NCBI RefSeq assembly: GCF_028823535.1
Contig: NZ_JAQIYM010000011.1
Coordinates: forward strand, 62,001 to 126,000
Direction of reading: 5' to 3'
DNA: 64,000 nucleotides
Source: Pseudomonas serbica
GTDB lineage: Bacteria > Pseudomonadota > Gammaproteobacteria > Pseudomonadales > Pseudomonadaceae
In this document: piece by piece, positions 33,742 to 43,112 of the stretch
Numbering within the stretch: the stretch's first letter is position 1
Layout: every line of letters starts with the position of its first letter
Position numbers and translations under genes: made by a program
The notes under the pieces: model-generated
Databases searched by the model: none
The model's input: only the letters and a program-made list of their open reading frames with translations
What the model was told of the DNA's origin: nothing

Positions 33742-35547
33742 TCAACGCCTGATTACCTGCGGGAGTGCAATGTCGCGCTCAACACTCCCGCCCATCCCCA
33801 CCAAACTATCAATCACATGCACGCTCCAGCCCTGCACATTCTTCGCATGATGCTTGGCCTGCGAAGCCATCTCCGCCAACTGGCTGGCATCGAGCTGCGC
33901 ACAAACTTGCGGGTGTAAATGCACCACGCCGATCGACAGCGACAACAAGGGAAATTCCTGGCGCACGCCTTGGCGGTTGGGGGCGGTGAAGCAGCCGGCT
34001 TCCAGGTGTTCGCTGCGGTAGAAGCGCCGGCACTGGCTGTGGAAGTCGTCGAGCAGCTGGTTCAAGCGTTTGCGCCAGTCGTCCGGGCCCAGCACCAACA
34101 GGAAGTCATCGCCGCCGATATGGCCGACGAAGTCGCGGGAGGGGTCGATGCGTTCGTTCAGGCATTGCGCCAGGCACAGCAGGACTTCGTCGCCGCGGCC
34201 GTAGCCGTAGAGGTCGTTGAAGGGTTTGAAGCTGTCGATGTCGACGTAACAGATGACCGATTCGCGTTGCTGTTGCAGCAGTCGTGTGAGGCATTGCTGG
34301 ATCGGTACGTTGCCGGGCAGCAGGGTCAGTGGGTTGGCGTAGCGTGCTTGCTGGATTTTCAGTTCGGTGATCAGCTTGAGCACGTCGATCACCCGGCCCA
34401 GGCCCAGGTAATGGCCGTTGAGGGTGATGATGAAGTCTTCTTCGATGCGTTGTCGGGCGCGGCTGGTGATCAGCCGGCTGACCTGTTGCAGCGACTGGCT
34501 GATCTCGACGGCGAGGAAGTCGTCGCTCATCAGGCGGCTGATCGGTTTGCGGGCGAACAGGTCGGTGGCGAACGGCTTGAGCAAGGCGTCCGAGAGCGAG
34601 TGCCGATGGACGATGCCGCAGGGTTGGTCGTGCTCATCCAGCACCGCCAGGGAATTCAGGTTGGCCTGGCGGCGGAAGGCTTCGAGCACGGTGGCGGTCG
34701 GGGTGTCGCGGGGCACGGCGGGCTGGTCGTTGAGCAGGGCGCTGAGGTCGCTGCCATCGTCGCCCAGGGCCACGGCGCTGCTGTCGCGCCTGGGCATCAA
34801 GGCGCGGGCATCGCGCGGCGGATGCTCTTGTGGCCGACAGAGCAAATAGCCCTGGACGAGATCGACGCCCATCTCGGTCAATACCGCCAATTCCTCCGGC
34901 AACTCGATGCCTTCGGCGATCACCTGTGCCCGGGAGGCTTTGGCGATCTGCAGGATCGAGCCGACGAACTCGCGCTTGAGGGCGTCCTGGTGGATGCCGT
35001 CGATGAAGTGACGGTCGATCTTCACGTAGTCGGGACGCAATTCGGACCACAGGCGCAAGCTTGAGTAACCCGCGCCCAGGTCGTCCAGGGCAATGGAAAA
35101 GCCCATGGCCCGATAGTGATGCAAGGCGGTATGCAGCAGCTGGAAGTCGTCGGTCGGAGTCTGCTCGGTGAGTTCGATCACCACCTGGTTCGGGGCGATG
35201 CCGAAATCCTGCAGCAACTGCAAGGTGCGTCCAGGCTGGTGGGCCGCTTCGAGCAATGATTCCGGGGAGACGTTGAGGAACAGTTTACCGGGCAGTTTTT
35301 GTTCGTTGAAGCGTCGGCACGCGCTCTGCCGACAGGCGATTTCCAGTTCGCTCAGGCGACCCGCCTGGCGGGCGACGGCGAACAGGGCGACAGGGGAGTG
35401 CAACGGGCTGTTGGATGGGCCGCGGCTCAGGGCTTCGTAGCCCAGGATGCGTCGTTCAGAGAGGCTGATGATGGGCTGGAACAGGCTGTGCAGACCGCTT
35501 TGAGCCAGGATTGAACTCAAGGCACTCAGCTGTTCGGTTGTGGTCAT
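33742..35547 (-). CDS. EAL-CBS-GGDEF c-di-GMP signalling protein
   Basis: A 601-residue cytoplasmic protein with an unusual order: EAL domain (about 1-240), two CBS domains (about 270-400), then a GGDEF domain (about 420-590). The EAL part keeps GYEALSRG, ALDDLGAGYSS (Leu for Phe) and KIDRHFIDG. The cyclase motif reads GGDDF rather than GGDEF (about residues 482-486), so cyclase activity may be weak. CBS pairs usually bind adenine nucleotides, so energy state may control it. Domain order and position next to prc agree with PAO1 PA3258 as I remember it. A terminator with T8 lies 23 nt upstream. Confidence 0.93.
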   Translation of the reverse strand: MTTTEQLSALSSILAQSGLHSLFQPIISLSERRILGYEALSRGPSNSPLHSPVALFAVARQAGRLSELEIACRQSACRRFNEQKLPGKLFLNVSPESLLEAAHQPGRTLQLLQDFGIAPNQVVIELTEQTPTDDFQLLHTALHHYRAMGFSIALDDLGAGYSSLRLWSELRPDYVKIDRHFIDGIHQDALKREFVGSILQIAKASRAQVIAEGIELPEELAVLTEMGVDLVQGYLLCRPQEHPPRDARALMPRRDSSAVALGDDGSDLSALLNDQPAVPRDTPTATVLEAFRRQANLNSLAVLDEHDQPCGIVHRHSLSDALLKPFATDLFARKPISRLMSDDFLAVEISQSLQQVSRLITSRARQRIEEDFIITLNGHYLGLGRVIDVLKLITELKIQQARYANPLTLLPGNVPIQQCLTRLLQQQRESVICYVDIDSFKPFNDLYGYGRGDEVLLCLAQCLNERIDPSRDFVGHIGGDDFLLVLGPDDWRKRLNQLLDDFHSQCRRFYRSEHLEAGCFTAPNRQGVRQEFPLLSLSIGVVHLHPQVCAQLDASQLAEMASQAKHHAKNVQGWSVHVIDSLVGMGGSVERDIALPQVIRR

Positions 35548-35561
35548 GGCGATCTCTGGCG

Positions 35562-35610
35562 AAAAAAAAGGACCGGGAGTGCCCTTGGTAAAAAGAGCCG
35601 CTACCGGTCC
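35562..35610 (-). terminator. Terminator between prc and the EAL-CBS-GGDEF gene
   Basis: On the minus strand, a 7-bp stem GGACCGG / CCGGTCC with a long loop is followed by eight T residues. It separates prc from the EAL gene although both lie on the same strand. A second hairpin (TGACGCTCC / GGAGCGTCA at 35642-35661) lies just after the prc stop. Confidence 0.75.
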
Positions 35611-35680
35611 GTTATTTCACGACAGAATGATGACTGTTTGATGACGCTCCGGGGAGCGTCAGCATTAAATTGCCATCAGC

Positions 35681-37762
35681 TTAGTGCTTGGCTACCGCCG
35701 TATTGAGCTTGAGGTAATCCAGCAGAATGCGCCCGGTTTCACTCAGGTAGGCATCGTCTTCTGGCTTGGTCTTGTCGTCCTCGGCCGCGATAGCGTCTTC
35801 GTCTTCTTTCTTCAGCTCCTTGAGCGGCTCTTCGCCCTTGGCCTTGCGACGGATGTTCTCCATGGCAAGCTGCTTGGCTTCGATTTCGGTGTGCTGGGCA
35901 CGACGCTCGGCTTCATTGAGGGTGACGGTTTTTTCCATCATGAGCTTCTGCGCCAGGGCCAGTTTGTCGCGGATAAACACGAATTCCGCGTCCTTGGCCG
36001 TGCGCACGTCATGCTCGGACTTGAGCTGGGTAATGTACGGTTTGAACGGGTCCACCGCCGGCTTGATCGCCGCCTTGATGGTGTCCCACGGCATGGCTTC
36101 GGGCAGGGCGCTTTCGCCGATTTCCTTAGTGTCGATGATCGACGGGTAATCGATGTCCGGCAGTACGCCCTGGTGCTGGGTGCTCTGCCCGGAAACCCGG
36201 TAGAACTTGGCCAGGGTCAGCTTGAGCTCGCCATGGTTCAGCGGCTGGATGGTCTGCACGGTGCCTTTGCCGAAGGTCTGGCCGCCGATGATCAGGGCGC
36301 GGTGGTAGTCCTGCATGGCGCCGGCAAAAATTTCCGAGGCCGAGGCGGACAGGCGGTTGACCAGCAACGCCATCGGACCTTTGTAGAACGCACCCGGATT
36401 TTCATCTTCCAGGACATCGACGCGGCCATCGGCATTACGCACGAGCACGGTAGGGCCCTTGTCGATGAACAGGCTGGTCAGCTCGGTAGCCTCCTGCAGG
36501 GAGCCACCTCCGTTGTTGCGTAGGTCGATGACCACGCCGTCGACCTTGTCTTTCTGCAGCTCGGTCAGCAGCTTCTTGACGTCGCGGGTGGTGCTCTTGT
36601 AATCCGGATCACCGGCACGGAAGGCCTTGAAGTCGAGGTAGAAGGCCGGGATTTCGATGACGCCGAGCTTGTAGTCCTTGCCGTCCTGCTTGAGGTTGAG
36701 GACCGATTTTTTCACGGCCTGGTCTTCAAGCTTCACCGCTTCGCGGGTGATCGGCACGATCTTGCTGGTCTGGTCGTTCGGCGCATTGCTGGCCGGGATC
36801 ACTTCCAGGCGCACGATGGTGCCTTTCGGGCCACGGATCAGCTTGACCACTTCATCCAGGCGCCAGCCGACCACGTCCACCATCTCTTTATTGCCTTGGG
36901 CAACGCCGATGATCTTGTCGGCCGGTGCGACCTGCTTGGTCTTGTCGGCAGGGCCTGCGGGCACCAGGCGCACGATTTTCACCTGGTCGTTATCGCTCTG
37001 CAGCACGGCGCCGATGCCCTCAAGGGACAGGCTCATGTTGATGTCGAAGTTTTCCGCGTTATCCGGCGACAGATAATTGGTGTGCGGGTCGTAGGACATG
37101 GCGAAGGTGTTGATGTACGCCTGGAAGATGTCTTCCGCGCGGGTCTGGTCCAGGCGCGCCAGCTGGTTCTTGTAGCGCTTGGTCAGGGTTTCCTGGATCT
37201 GCTTGGAATCCTTGCCGGCGATCTTCTGCCGCAGGACTTCGTCCTTGACGCGTTTGCGCCACAGGTCGTCGAGTTCCGCGGTGGACTTGAGCCAAGGAGC
37301 GTCCTTGCGGTCGATCAGCAAGGTTTCCTTGGAGGTGAAGTCGATCTTGTCGACGCCCTTGTTCAGCTCGGCAAGGGCGAAGTCCAGACGCGCCTTGACG
37401 CGGTCCAGGTAGCGCTTGTAGATGGTGAACCCGGCGTTGAGGTCGCCGCTCTTGAGAAAGTCGTCGAACTGGGTCTTCCACTTGTCGAATTCGGCAATGT
37501 CGCTGGCCATGAAGTAGCTGCGCGACGGGTCGAGCAATTTCAGGTAGCTGTCGTAGATGATCTGCGAACGCGCGTCATCAAGCGGCGGTTTGCTGTAGTG
37601 GTGGCGCTTGAGCAGTTCCACGACATTCAGACTGGCGATGACTTCGTCACGATCAGGTTGAAGCTTGTCCCAGCTGTTGGCTGCGAAAGTATTGCCGGAC
37701 ATCGGCAACAGGCCGATACCGATGAAAAGGGCGAGGGCAGTGCTGGGGAACAAACGCTTCAT
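35681..37762 (-). CDS. prc: Carboxy-terminal processing (tail-specific) protease Prc
   Basis: A 693-residue periplasmic serine protease that degrades proteins from unstructured C-termini; in P. aeruginosa the homologue AlgO acts in alginate regulation through MucA degradation. Residues 1-27 are a signal peptide (MKRLFPSTALALF...). A PDZ domain is centred near residues 230-320 (SLEGIGAVLQ). The catalytic Ser lies in SASEIFAGAM (about 470) and the Lys in TFGKGTVQ (about 497). The C-terminal part carries a DUF3340-like charged tail. I start at 37762 because of the signal peptide; no good ribosome-binding site is seen for any start. Confidence 0.93.
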   Translation of the reverse strand: MKRLFPSTALALFIGIGLLPMSGNTFAANSWDKLQPDRDEVIASLNVVELLKRHHYSKPPLDDARSQIIYDSYLKLLDPSRSYFMASDIAEFDKWKTQFDDFLKSGDLNAGFTIYKRYLDRVKARLDFALAELNKGVDKIDFTSKETLLIDRKDAPWLKSTAELDDLWRKRVKDEVLRQKIAGKDSKQIQETLTKRYKNQLARLDQTRAEDIFQAYINTFAMSYDPHTNYLSPDNAENFDINMSLSLEGIGAVLQSDNDQVKIVRLVPAGPADKTKQVAPADKIIGVAQGNKEMVDVVGWRLDEVVKLIRGPKGTIVRLEVIPASNAPNDQTSKIVPITREAVKLEDQAVKKSVLNLKQDGKDYKLGVIEIPAFYLDFKAFRAGDPDYKSTTRDVKKLLTELQKDKVDGVVIDLRNNGGGSLQEATELTSLFIDKGPTVLVRNADGRVDVLEDENPGAFYKGPMALLVNRLSASASEIFAGAMQDYHRALIIGGQTFGKGTVQTIQPLNHGELKLTLAKFYRVSGQSTQHQGVLPDIDYPSIIDTKEIGESALPEAMPWDTIKAAIKPAVDPFKPYITQLKSEHDVRTAKDAEFVFIRDKLALAQKLMMEKTVTLNEAERRAQHTEIEAKQLAMENIRRKAKGEEPLKELKKEDEDAIAAEDDKTKPEDDAYLSETGRILLDYLKLNTAVAKH

Positions 37763-37850
37763 GTTGATTCGACGCGGGGACAATTGATAACGCATATTAG
37801 GCCGTCTTTGAAGTCGCCGGTTCCACAAGGGCCGGTCGCATAATGCAAAA

Positions 37851-37874
37851 AGCCCGGCGCTACAGCTTCGGGCT
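37851..37874 (-). terminator. Terminator-like hairpin in the prc leader
   Basis: On the minus strand AGCCCG / CGGGCT closes a 12-nt loop and is followed by TTTTTGC (37846-37850). It lies about 90 nt upstream of prc and 27 nt from the start of the divergent quinone oxidoreductase gene. It could attenuate prc or end antisense transcripts. Confidence 0.5.
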
Positions 37875-37900
37875 CAGTCCAGACTCACTATGGAGGCACT

Positions 37901-38863
37901 GTGAAAGCATTGCAAGGCGTTGACGGTCAAGTGGTGTGGGTTGAAGAGCCCAGTCCTGCGTGTGATGCAGGGCAAGTTCGTATTCGAGTGGCGGCAGCGG
38001 GGCTCAATCGTGCCGATTTGTTGCAGAAGGCAGGCCTTTATCCACCCCCGCCGGGGGCCAGCCAAGTGCTTGGTCTAGAGTGTTCCGGGGTGATCAGCGA
38101 GGTCGGCGCGGGCTCGTCCTGGAAAGTGGGCGATCGGGTTTGTGCCTTGCTGGCCGGGGGCGGGATGGCCGAGGAAGTGGTGGTAGACGGGCGGCACGTG
38201 CTGCCGGTTCCCGACGAAATGTCACTGGTTGAAGCGGCCGCGCTGCCGGAAGTCTACGCCACCGTCTGGTTGAACCTGTTTCAACTGGCGGCACTCAAGC
38301 CGGGTGAAAAAGTACTGTTGCACGCCGGAGCAAGTGGAATCGGTTCAGCTGCCATTCAGCTGTGCAAGGCGTTCGGCAATCCGTGCTGGGTCAGTGTCGG
38401 CTCCACTGAGCGCCTTGCGTACTGCGAAGCACTTGGCGCCCAGGGCGGCGTGGTGCGCACGGACGACCTGGACAGCCTGCGCGACCTGGGGCCGTTCGAT
38501 GTCATCCTCGATCCGGTGGGCGGCAACTATGCAGCGCTGAACCTGAAACTGATGGCGACTGATGGCCGTTGGGTGCTGATCGGCCTGATGGGTGGGCGCG
38601 AGGCGAAACTGGACCTGGCGCAGGTGCTGGCCAAGCGCGTGCAGTTGCTGGGGTCGACTTTGCGCAGCCGAAGCGATCAGTTCAAGGCGGATCTGTTCAG
38701 GGATTTGGGCCAGCATGTCTGGCCCCTGTTTGCCGATAAGCGCTTGAGCCCGCAACTGGCCAAGGCTTTCCCGATCAAGGATGCCGAAGCGGCGTTTGCC
38801 GAGTTGGCGAGCAACACGGTGGCGGGGAAGCTGGTGTTGGTGATTGACGAGAGCCTGAGCTGA
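37901..38863 (+). CDS. Zinc-independent NAD(P)H:quinone oxidoreductase (MDR family)
   Basis: A 320-residue medium-chain reductase of the PIG3/QOR type: GLNRADLLQKAGLYPPPPG and LGLECSGVI at the N-terminus, LHAGASGIGSAAIQLCKAFG as the nucleotide-binding region (from about residue 140) and LDPVGGNYAALNL further on. No zinc ligands are seen, as expected for quinone reductases. It is divergent from prc and convergent with the HAD gene, with a REPIN between the ends. Confidence 0.9.
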   Translation: MKALQGVDGQVVWVEEPSPACDAGQVRIRVAAAGLNRADLLQKAGLYPPPPGASQVLGLECSGVISEVGAGSSWKVGDRVCALLAGGGMAEEVVVDGRHVLPVPDEMSLVEAAALPEVYATVWLNLFQLAALKPGEKVLLHAGASGIGSAAIQLCKAFGNPCWVSVGSTERLAYCEALGAQGGVVRTDDLDSLRDLGPFDVILDPVGGNYAALNLKLMATDGRWVLIGLMGGREAKLDLAQVLAKRVQLLGSTLRSRSDQFKADLFRDLGQHVWPLFADKRLSPQLAKAFPIKDAEAAFAELASNTVAGKLVLVIDESLS

Positions 38864-38866
38864 CCT

Positions 38867-38945
38867 TGTAGGAGCCGGCTTGCCGGCGAACCAGGCGACG
38901 CGGTATGGCAGGCATACCGCTTTCGCTGGCAAGCCAGCTCCTACA
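38867..38945. repeat. REPIN, GGAGCCGGC/GGAGCTGGC type
   Basis: TGTAGGAGCCGGCTTGCCGG on the left and CTGGCAAGCCAGCTCCTACA on the right form an inverted pair in the gap between convergent genes. Confidence 0.85.
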
Positions 38946-38954
38946 GGTTTGAGG

Positions 38955-39608
38955 TTATTTCCAGTTATGGATTGGCCAACCAGACTTCTCGGCCTGCTCG
39001 AGCAACACCGGGTCCGGATTGACCACGTGGGGGAAATCCACCTTCAGCAGCAACGGCAAATCATTGCGTGAGTCGGAATAGAAACTCGCGCCTTCCAGGT
39101 TTTCTTCCTCCGCATCCAGCCACTCCAGCAGGCGGGTGATCTTGCCTTCGCGATAGGTCAGGGTGCCGACGGTCTTGCCGGTGTATGCCCCGTGTGCCAC
39201 TTCCAGTTCGATGCCGAGAATCTCGTCGATGCCCAGGCGATCGGCAATCGGCTTCACCAAATGCGTACCCGAGGCCGAGATCACCAGGATCCGGTCGCCG
39301 GCCTTGCGGTGGGCGGCGATGGTTTTGGTGGCGTCGCTGAAGATGATCGGTTCGATGAAGTCTTCCACCCAAGGGCCGACCAGGTGCTCGACTTCCTCGG
39401 GCGTACGGCCGATCAAGGGCTCCAGGCTGAAGGCCATGTAGTCCTCCATGGCCAGGTGACCCCTGCCGTAGGCGTCCATCAATTCCTTGTCACGACGCAG
39501 GAAGGATTCGCCGTCGACCCAGCCGAGGCGGACCATTTGCTCACTCCACAACGAGGCGCAGTCGCCGTGGATCAGGGTTTCGTCCAGATCAAAAATTGCC
39601 AGGGCCAT
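38955..39608 (-). CDS. HAD-IB family phosphatase
   Basis: A 217-residue HAD hydrolase of the SerB-like IB subclass. It has motif I FDLDETL (nucleophile Asp7), motif II VISAS, a conserved Lys in TGKTVG, and motif IV SDSRNDLPLL. Relatives dephosphorylate phosphoserine or histidinol phosphate; the substrate is not clear here. It lies 34 nt after the start of the ABC operon's last gene reading on the same strand, separated from it by a short gap, and may be cotranscribed. Confidence 0.88.
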   Translation of the reverse strand: MALAIFDLDETLIHGDCASLWSEQMVRLGWVDGESFLRRDKELMDAYGRGHLAMEDYMAFSLEPLIGRTPEEVEHLVGPWVEDFIEPIIFSDATKTIAAHRKAGDRILVISASGTHLVKPIADRLGIDEILGIELEVAHGAYTGKTVGTLTYREGKITRLLEWLDAEEENLEGASFYSDSRNDLPLLLKVDFPHVVNPDPVLLEQAEKSGWPIHNWK

Positions 39609-39642
39609 CAGTGCAACTCTCTCTTCAACGTCAGCAAAGGCA

Positions 39643-40632
39643 TCAGGCTACCTCACACAGGGCTGTCGGATCGATGGAAAGTGCCAGGCGCTGACCATCG
39701 GGATGCAAGTCGGTCGCCGAGCGGTTCAGTACGTCCACCACCAGCTCCACACCCCGGGCTTCGATCCGGTAGCGAATCACGTTGCCCAGCAGGCTGTGGC
39801 TGCGCACCTGGGCGTCGAGATCGCCGTCGAGGCTCAGCTCGATGGCTTCCGGGCGAATGGCGATGCGGTGCTTGATCGGCCGTTGCAACAGCTTCGATGC
39901 GCTTTCGGCATCCAGCAGGTTGTAGTTGCCGATGAAGCCGGCGGCAAAGACGTCCACCGGTGCCGTGTAGAGGGTTTCCGCGTCACCGCTTTGTACGATT
40001 TTTCCCTGGTTCATCAGGAAAATGCGATCGGACATGGTCAGTGCTTCTTCCTGATCGTGGGTGACGAAGATCGTGGTCAGGCCCAGCTCGCGCTGGATCT
40101 GACGGATCTGTTCGCGCAGATGCTTGCGAATCCGCGCATCCAGGGCCGACAGCGGTTCATCCAGCAACAGCAGGCGCGGTCGGGTGACCAATGAACGAGC
40201 CAGGGCCACTCGCTGGCACTGGCCGCCTGACAGCTGGTGCGGGTAGCGGCTGGCGAAGTCGTTGAGTTCCACCAGTTGCAACACCTCGGCGACACGCTTC
40301 TGGCTGTCGTTGGCGTTGACTTTCTGCATGCGCAGGCCGAACGCGACGTTTTGTTCCACGGTCATGTTGGGGAACAGCGCGTAACTCTGGAACACCATGC
40401 CGATCCCGCGTTTTTGCGGACTCAGAGGCACGATATCGACCCCGTCCAGCAGGATCTTGCCGCCATCTACCGGCGTCAGCCCGGCGATGCAACGTAGCAG
40501 GGTGGATTTACCGCAACCGGACGGGCCGAGCAGGGTAACGAACTCACCTTTCTGGATTTCGCAGTTGATGTCGCTGAACACCGTGGTGCCTGCGTAATTC
40601 TTTTGCAAATGTTGGACGCTGACATAGCTCAT
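39643..40632 (-). CDS. ABC transporter ATP-binding protein (PotA/FbpC type)
   Basis: A 329-residue importer ATPase: Walker A GPSGCGKST, Q-loop FQSYALFP, signature LSGGQCQRVALAR (with Cys in place of the usual Gln-x), Walker B LLLLDEPLSALD, and a C-terminal TOBE-like regulatory domain. Its ATG overlaps the stop of the upstream permease gene (ATGA). It is the last importer gene in an operon of substrate-binding protein, phosphodiesterase, two permeases and ATPase. Confidence 0.92.
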   Translation of the reverse strand: MSYVSVQHLQKNYAGTTVFSDINCEIQKGEFVTLLGPSGCGKSTLLRCIAGLTPVDGGKILLDGVDIVPLSPQKRGIGMVFQSYALFPNMTVEQNVAFGLRMQKVNANDSQKRVAEVLQLVELNDFASRYPHQLSGGQCQRVALARSLVTRPRLLLLDEPLSALDARIRKHLREQIRQIQRELGLTTIFVTHDQEEALTMSDRIFLMNQGKIVQSGDAETLYTAPVDVFAAGFIGNYNLLDAESASKLLQRPIKHRIAIRPEAIELSLDGDLDAQVRSHSLLGNVIRYRIEARGVELVVDVLNRSATDLHPDGQRLALSIDPTALCEVA

Positions 40633-41429
40633 TCGCTTTTGTCCCTGTTCAAGATGTTGGCGATCCAGGTCAAGACCAGCACAAAGAGGAAGTAGGAAAT
40701 CACCAGGGCACTGGTGAAATGACCGCTGCTGTTGCGCATGTTGTTGAGGTAGACCTGCAGGGTTTCGTAGCGGGTGCCGACGAGGATGTTGGCGAACACG
40801 AACTCACCGAACAGGAACGAGAACGACAGCAGCAAGGCCACCATCAAGCCCTTGCGCAGGTTCGGCAGCACCACCAGGAACGCTGCCTGAAAAGTGCTCG
40901 CGCCGAGCAACTGGGCGGCGTCCATGAGGTCGCGCAAGTTGATCGCTTGCAAGTTGTTGGTGATGGCGCGGTACATGAACGGCAGCGCCACGGTGAAGTA
41001 GCAACCGATCAGGATCCACGGCGTGCCGACCATGGCGAACGGCCCGGAACCATACAGCTGCAGCAGCCCCACCGACGACACCACCGGGGGCACGGCAAAG
41101 GGCAGCAGGATGAGGATGTTCATCAGCGCATCGAGTTTCGGGAAGTGGTAGTGGACCACGAACAACAGCGGCAGGATCAGTACCACCGCCAGAACCAGTG
41201 CGCCGACGCAGACCAGCAGCGACTGGCCGAAAGCGCTCAGGAAACGCGGATCGCTCCACAGCTGCGCGTACCATTTGATACTGAAACCACTGGGCAGGAT
41301 GGTCGCCGACCAACTGCTGGAAATCGAATAGACAAAGGTGCCGAGCAGCGGCAGCAACATGATGGCAAACAGCAGGTAAACCACCACCCGATGATAGATG
41401 CCGGCAGGCCCCAATTCAGCGCGAGACAT
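40629..41429 (-). CDS. ABC transporter permease (second)
   Basis: A 266-residue inner-membrane permease with about six helices and the EAA-type loop DAAQLLGASTFQAAFLVVLP. It overlaps the upstream permease gene by 14 nt and the ATPase gene by 4 nt, which implies translational coupling. Pairs with the first permease to form the channel. Confidence 0.92.
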   Translation of the reverse strand: MSRAELGPAGIYHRVVVYLLFAIMLLPLLGTFVYSISSSWSATILPSGFSIKWYAQLWSDPRFLSAFGQSLLVCVGALVLAVVLILPLLFVVHYHFPKLDALMNILILLPFAVPPVVSSVGLLQLYGSGPFAMVGTPWILIGCYFTVALPFMYRAITNNLQAINLRDLMDAAQLLGASTFQAAFLVVLPNLRKGLMVALLLSFSFLFGEFVFANILVGTRYETLQVYLNNMRNSSGHFTSALVISYFLFVLVLTWIANILNRDKSE

Positions 41430-42252
41430 GGTAGCTCCTCTTCAACAGCATTTGATGGACGATGGTCACCAGGGTCATCAATGCCACCAGCACCACAGCC
41501 AGGGCACTGGCCAGGTTCGGGTCCAGGGAAATGTCACCCGAAACCATCGCGGCGATCCGGATCGTCATCACGTTGAAGTTGCCGGTGGTCAGGGCGTACA
41601 CCGTGGCATAGGCACCGAGGGCGTTGGCCAGCAGGATCACGAAGGTGCCGAGCAGTGCCGGCGTCAGTACCGGCAGACCGATGTGCCGCCAGTATTGCCA
41701 GCCGTTGGCGCCGAGCAGCTCGGCGGATTCGCGCCAGTCTTCGCGCAGGGCGTCGAAGGCCGGGTAGAGCAGCAGCACCCCCAAGGGGATCTGGAAGTAG
41801 GTGTAGAGGATGATCAGGCCGGTTTTCGAGTACAGGTTGAAGTCCTGAATGATCCCGGCCTGTTTTAGCATGATGGTGAAGCTGCCGTTGAAACCCAGCA
41901 GAATGATGAACGCGAACGCCAAAGGCACGCCGGAGAAGTTGCTGGTCATGTTGGCGAAGGCGTTGACGAAACTGCGCAGCCTGGAGTCGACCCGGCGCAG
42001 GGAGTAGGCCCCGAGCACGGCGATGATGATGCCGAACACGCTGGACCAGAAACTGATCTCGAGGCTGTACCGGATCGCCTGCAGGTAGAACTTCGAGCTG
42101 AAGATTTTACTGAAGTTGGCAATGCCCCAACCGAACTCTTCCGATTCCAGGCTGTTGATGATCACCCAGGTCAGCGGGGCAATTTCGAACACGATAAAGA
42201 ACAGGGCGAAGGGCACCAGGCACAGGGCTGCCAGCCATTTGCCGCGAGTCAT
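41416..42252 (-). CDS. ABC transporter permease (first)
   Basis: A 278-residue permease with about six helices and the EAA loop ESAELLGANGWQYWRHIGLP. I start at the ATG at 42252 (MTRGKWLAALCL), 5 nt after the phosphodiesterase gene; a GTG at 42279 inside that gene is possible. Both permeases resemble the PotB/PotC and PhnU/PhnV-type systems of spermidine, iron or phosphonate importers. Confidence 0.9.
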   Translation of the reverse strand: MTRGKWLAALCLVPFALFFIVFEIAPLTWVIINSLESEEFGWGIANFSKIFSSKFYLQAIRYSLEISFWSSVFGIIIAVLGAYSLRRVDSRLRSFVNAFANMTSNFSGVPLAFAFIILLGFNGSFTIMLKQAGIIQDFNLYSKTGLIILYTYFQIPLGVLLLYPAFDALREDWRESAELLGANGWQYWRHIGLPVLTPALLGTFVILLANALGAYATVYALTTGNFNVMTIRIAAMVSGDISLDPNLASALAVVLVALMTLVTIVHQMLLKRSYHVSR

Positions 42253-42257
42253 TGACG

Positions 42258-43064
42258 TCACTTGAGCAGCTCCCGGCACACGGGTTTGTCGTGGGGTACA
42301 CCCAACAGTTCGCAGACGGTACCGCAGAGGTCGGTCTGTTTCGGCGCCGCGTCGGCATCGAAACTGAAGGCATCGCCCAGTACGAACAACGGGACTTCGC
42401 GCTCTTCGGGCAGCAGGCCGTTGTGGGAGCGGTCGTTGTTCATGCCGTGGTCGGCGGTCACCAGCACCTGATACCCGGCGTCGAGCCAGTCCTGCAGGTA
42501 GTCGGCGAGGTAGATGTCGGCAAAGCGCGCGCTGTTGCGGTATTGCGGGGTGTCGAGACCGTGCTTGTGCCCGGCGTCGTCGATGTTCATCGGGTGGATC
42601 AACAGGAAATTCGGCGCGTGACTCAAGCGCAGGTTTTCCGCGTCGGCGAACAGGTGCGAGTCGGGGTAGTGATCGCTCCAGTAGAAGTGCCCGTACTGGA
42701 TCGGCAGGGCGGGATTGTCGGTGTGACGGTCCCGGGACGCCACGAAGGGCGAGCGGTTGTACAGCTCACTGACCCAGTGATACGCCGCCGCTGCGGTTTT
42801 CAGCCCGGCGTCGCTGGCGTAGTGATAGATGCTGCGCTGGTTGGACAGGCGCGAGACGTTGTTGTGAACGATGCCGCTGTCGATCGGCTTGACGCCGGTG
42901 AGGATGCATTCGTAAAGCGGTCGGGACAGGGCCGGCAACTCGCACTCCAGCTTGTAGAGCGCTGCGCGTCCCGCGCCGACATAAGCCTGCAGGTGCCCCA
43001 TGGCATGGCGCGCGACTTCGTAATTGAGGCCGTCGAGCACGACCAGGATGACGTTGTGTTTCAT
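42258..43064 (-). CDS. Alkaline-phosphatase-superfamily phosphodiesterase/phosphatase
   Basis: A 268-residue metal-dependent hydrolase of the alkaline phosphatase/nucleotide pyrophosphatase superfamily. Metal ligands are seen in VVLDGLNYE, HPMNIDDAGHKHG and VTADHGMNND. The nucleophile is probably the Ser in PALSRPLYE or the Thr in ILTGVKP. No signal peptide is evident, so it probably works on a compound already brought into the cytoplasm. Position inside an ABC importer operon suggests it hydrolyses the imported organophosphate or phosphonate. The ATG at 43064 is preferred over the GTG at 43076. Confidence 0.85.
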   Translation of the reverse strand: MKHNVILVVLDGLNYEVARHAMGHLQAYVGAGRAALYKLECELPALSRPLYECILTGVKPIDSGIVHNNVSRLSNQRSIYHYASDAGLKTAAAAYHWVSELYNRSPFVASRDRHTDNPALPIQYGHFYWSDHYPDSHLFADAENLRLSHAPNFLLIHPMNIDDAGHKHGLDTPQYRNSARFADIYLADYLQDWLDAGYQVLVTADHGMNNDRSHNGLLPEEREVPLFVLGDAFSFDADAAPKQTDLCGTVCELLGVPHDKPVCRELLK

Positions 43065-43112
43065 GGGGGCAAACACTCCGGGAAACGGGAATTAGAAATT
43101 TACTCGGTCCAC

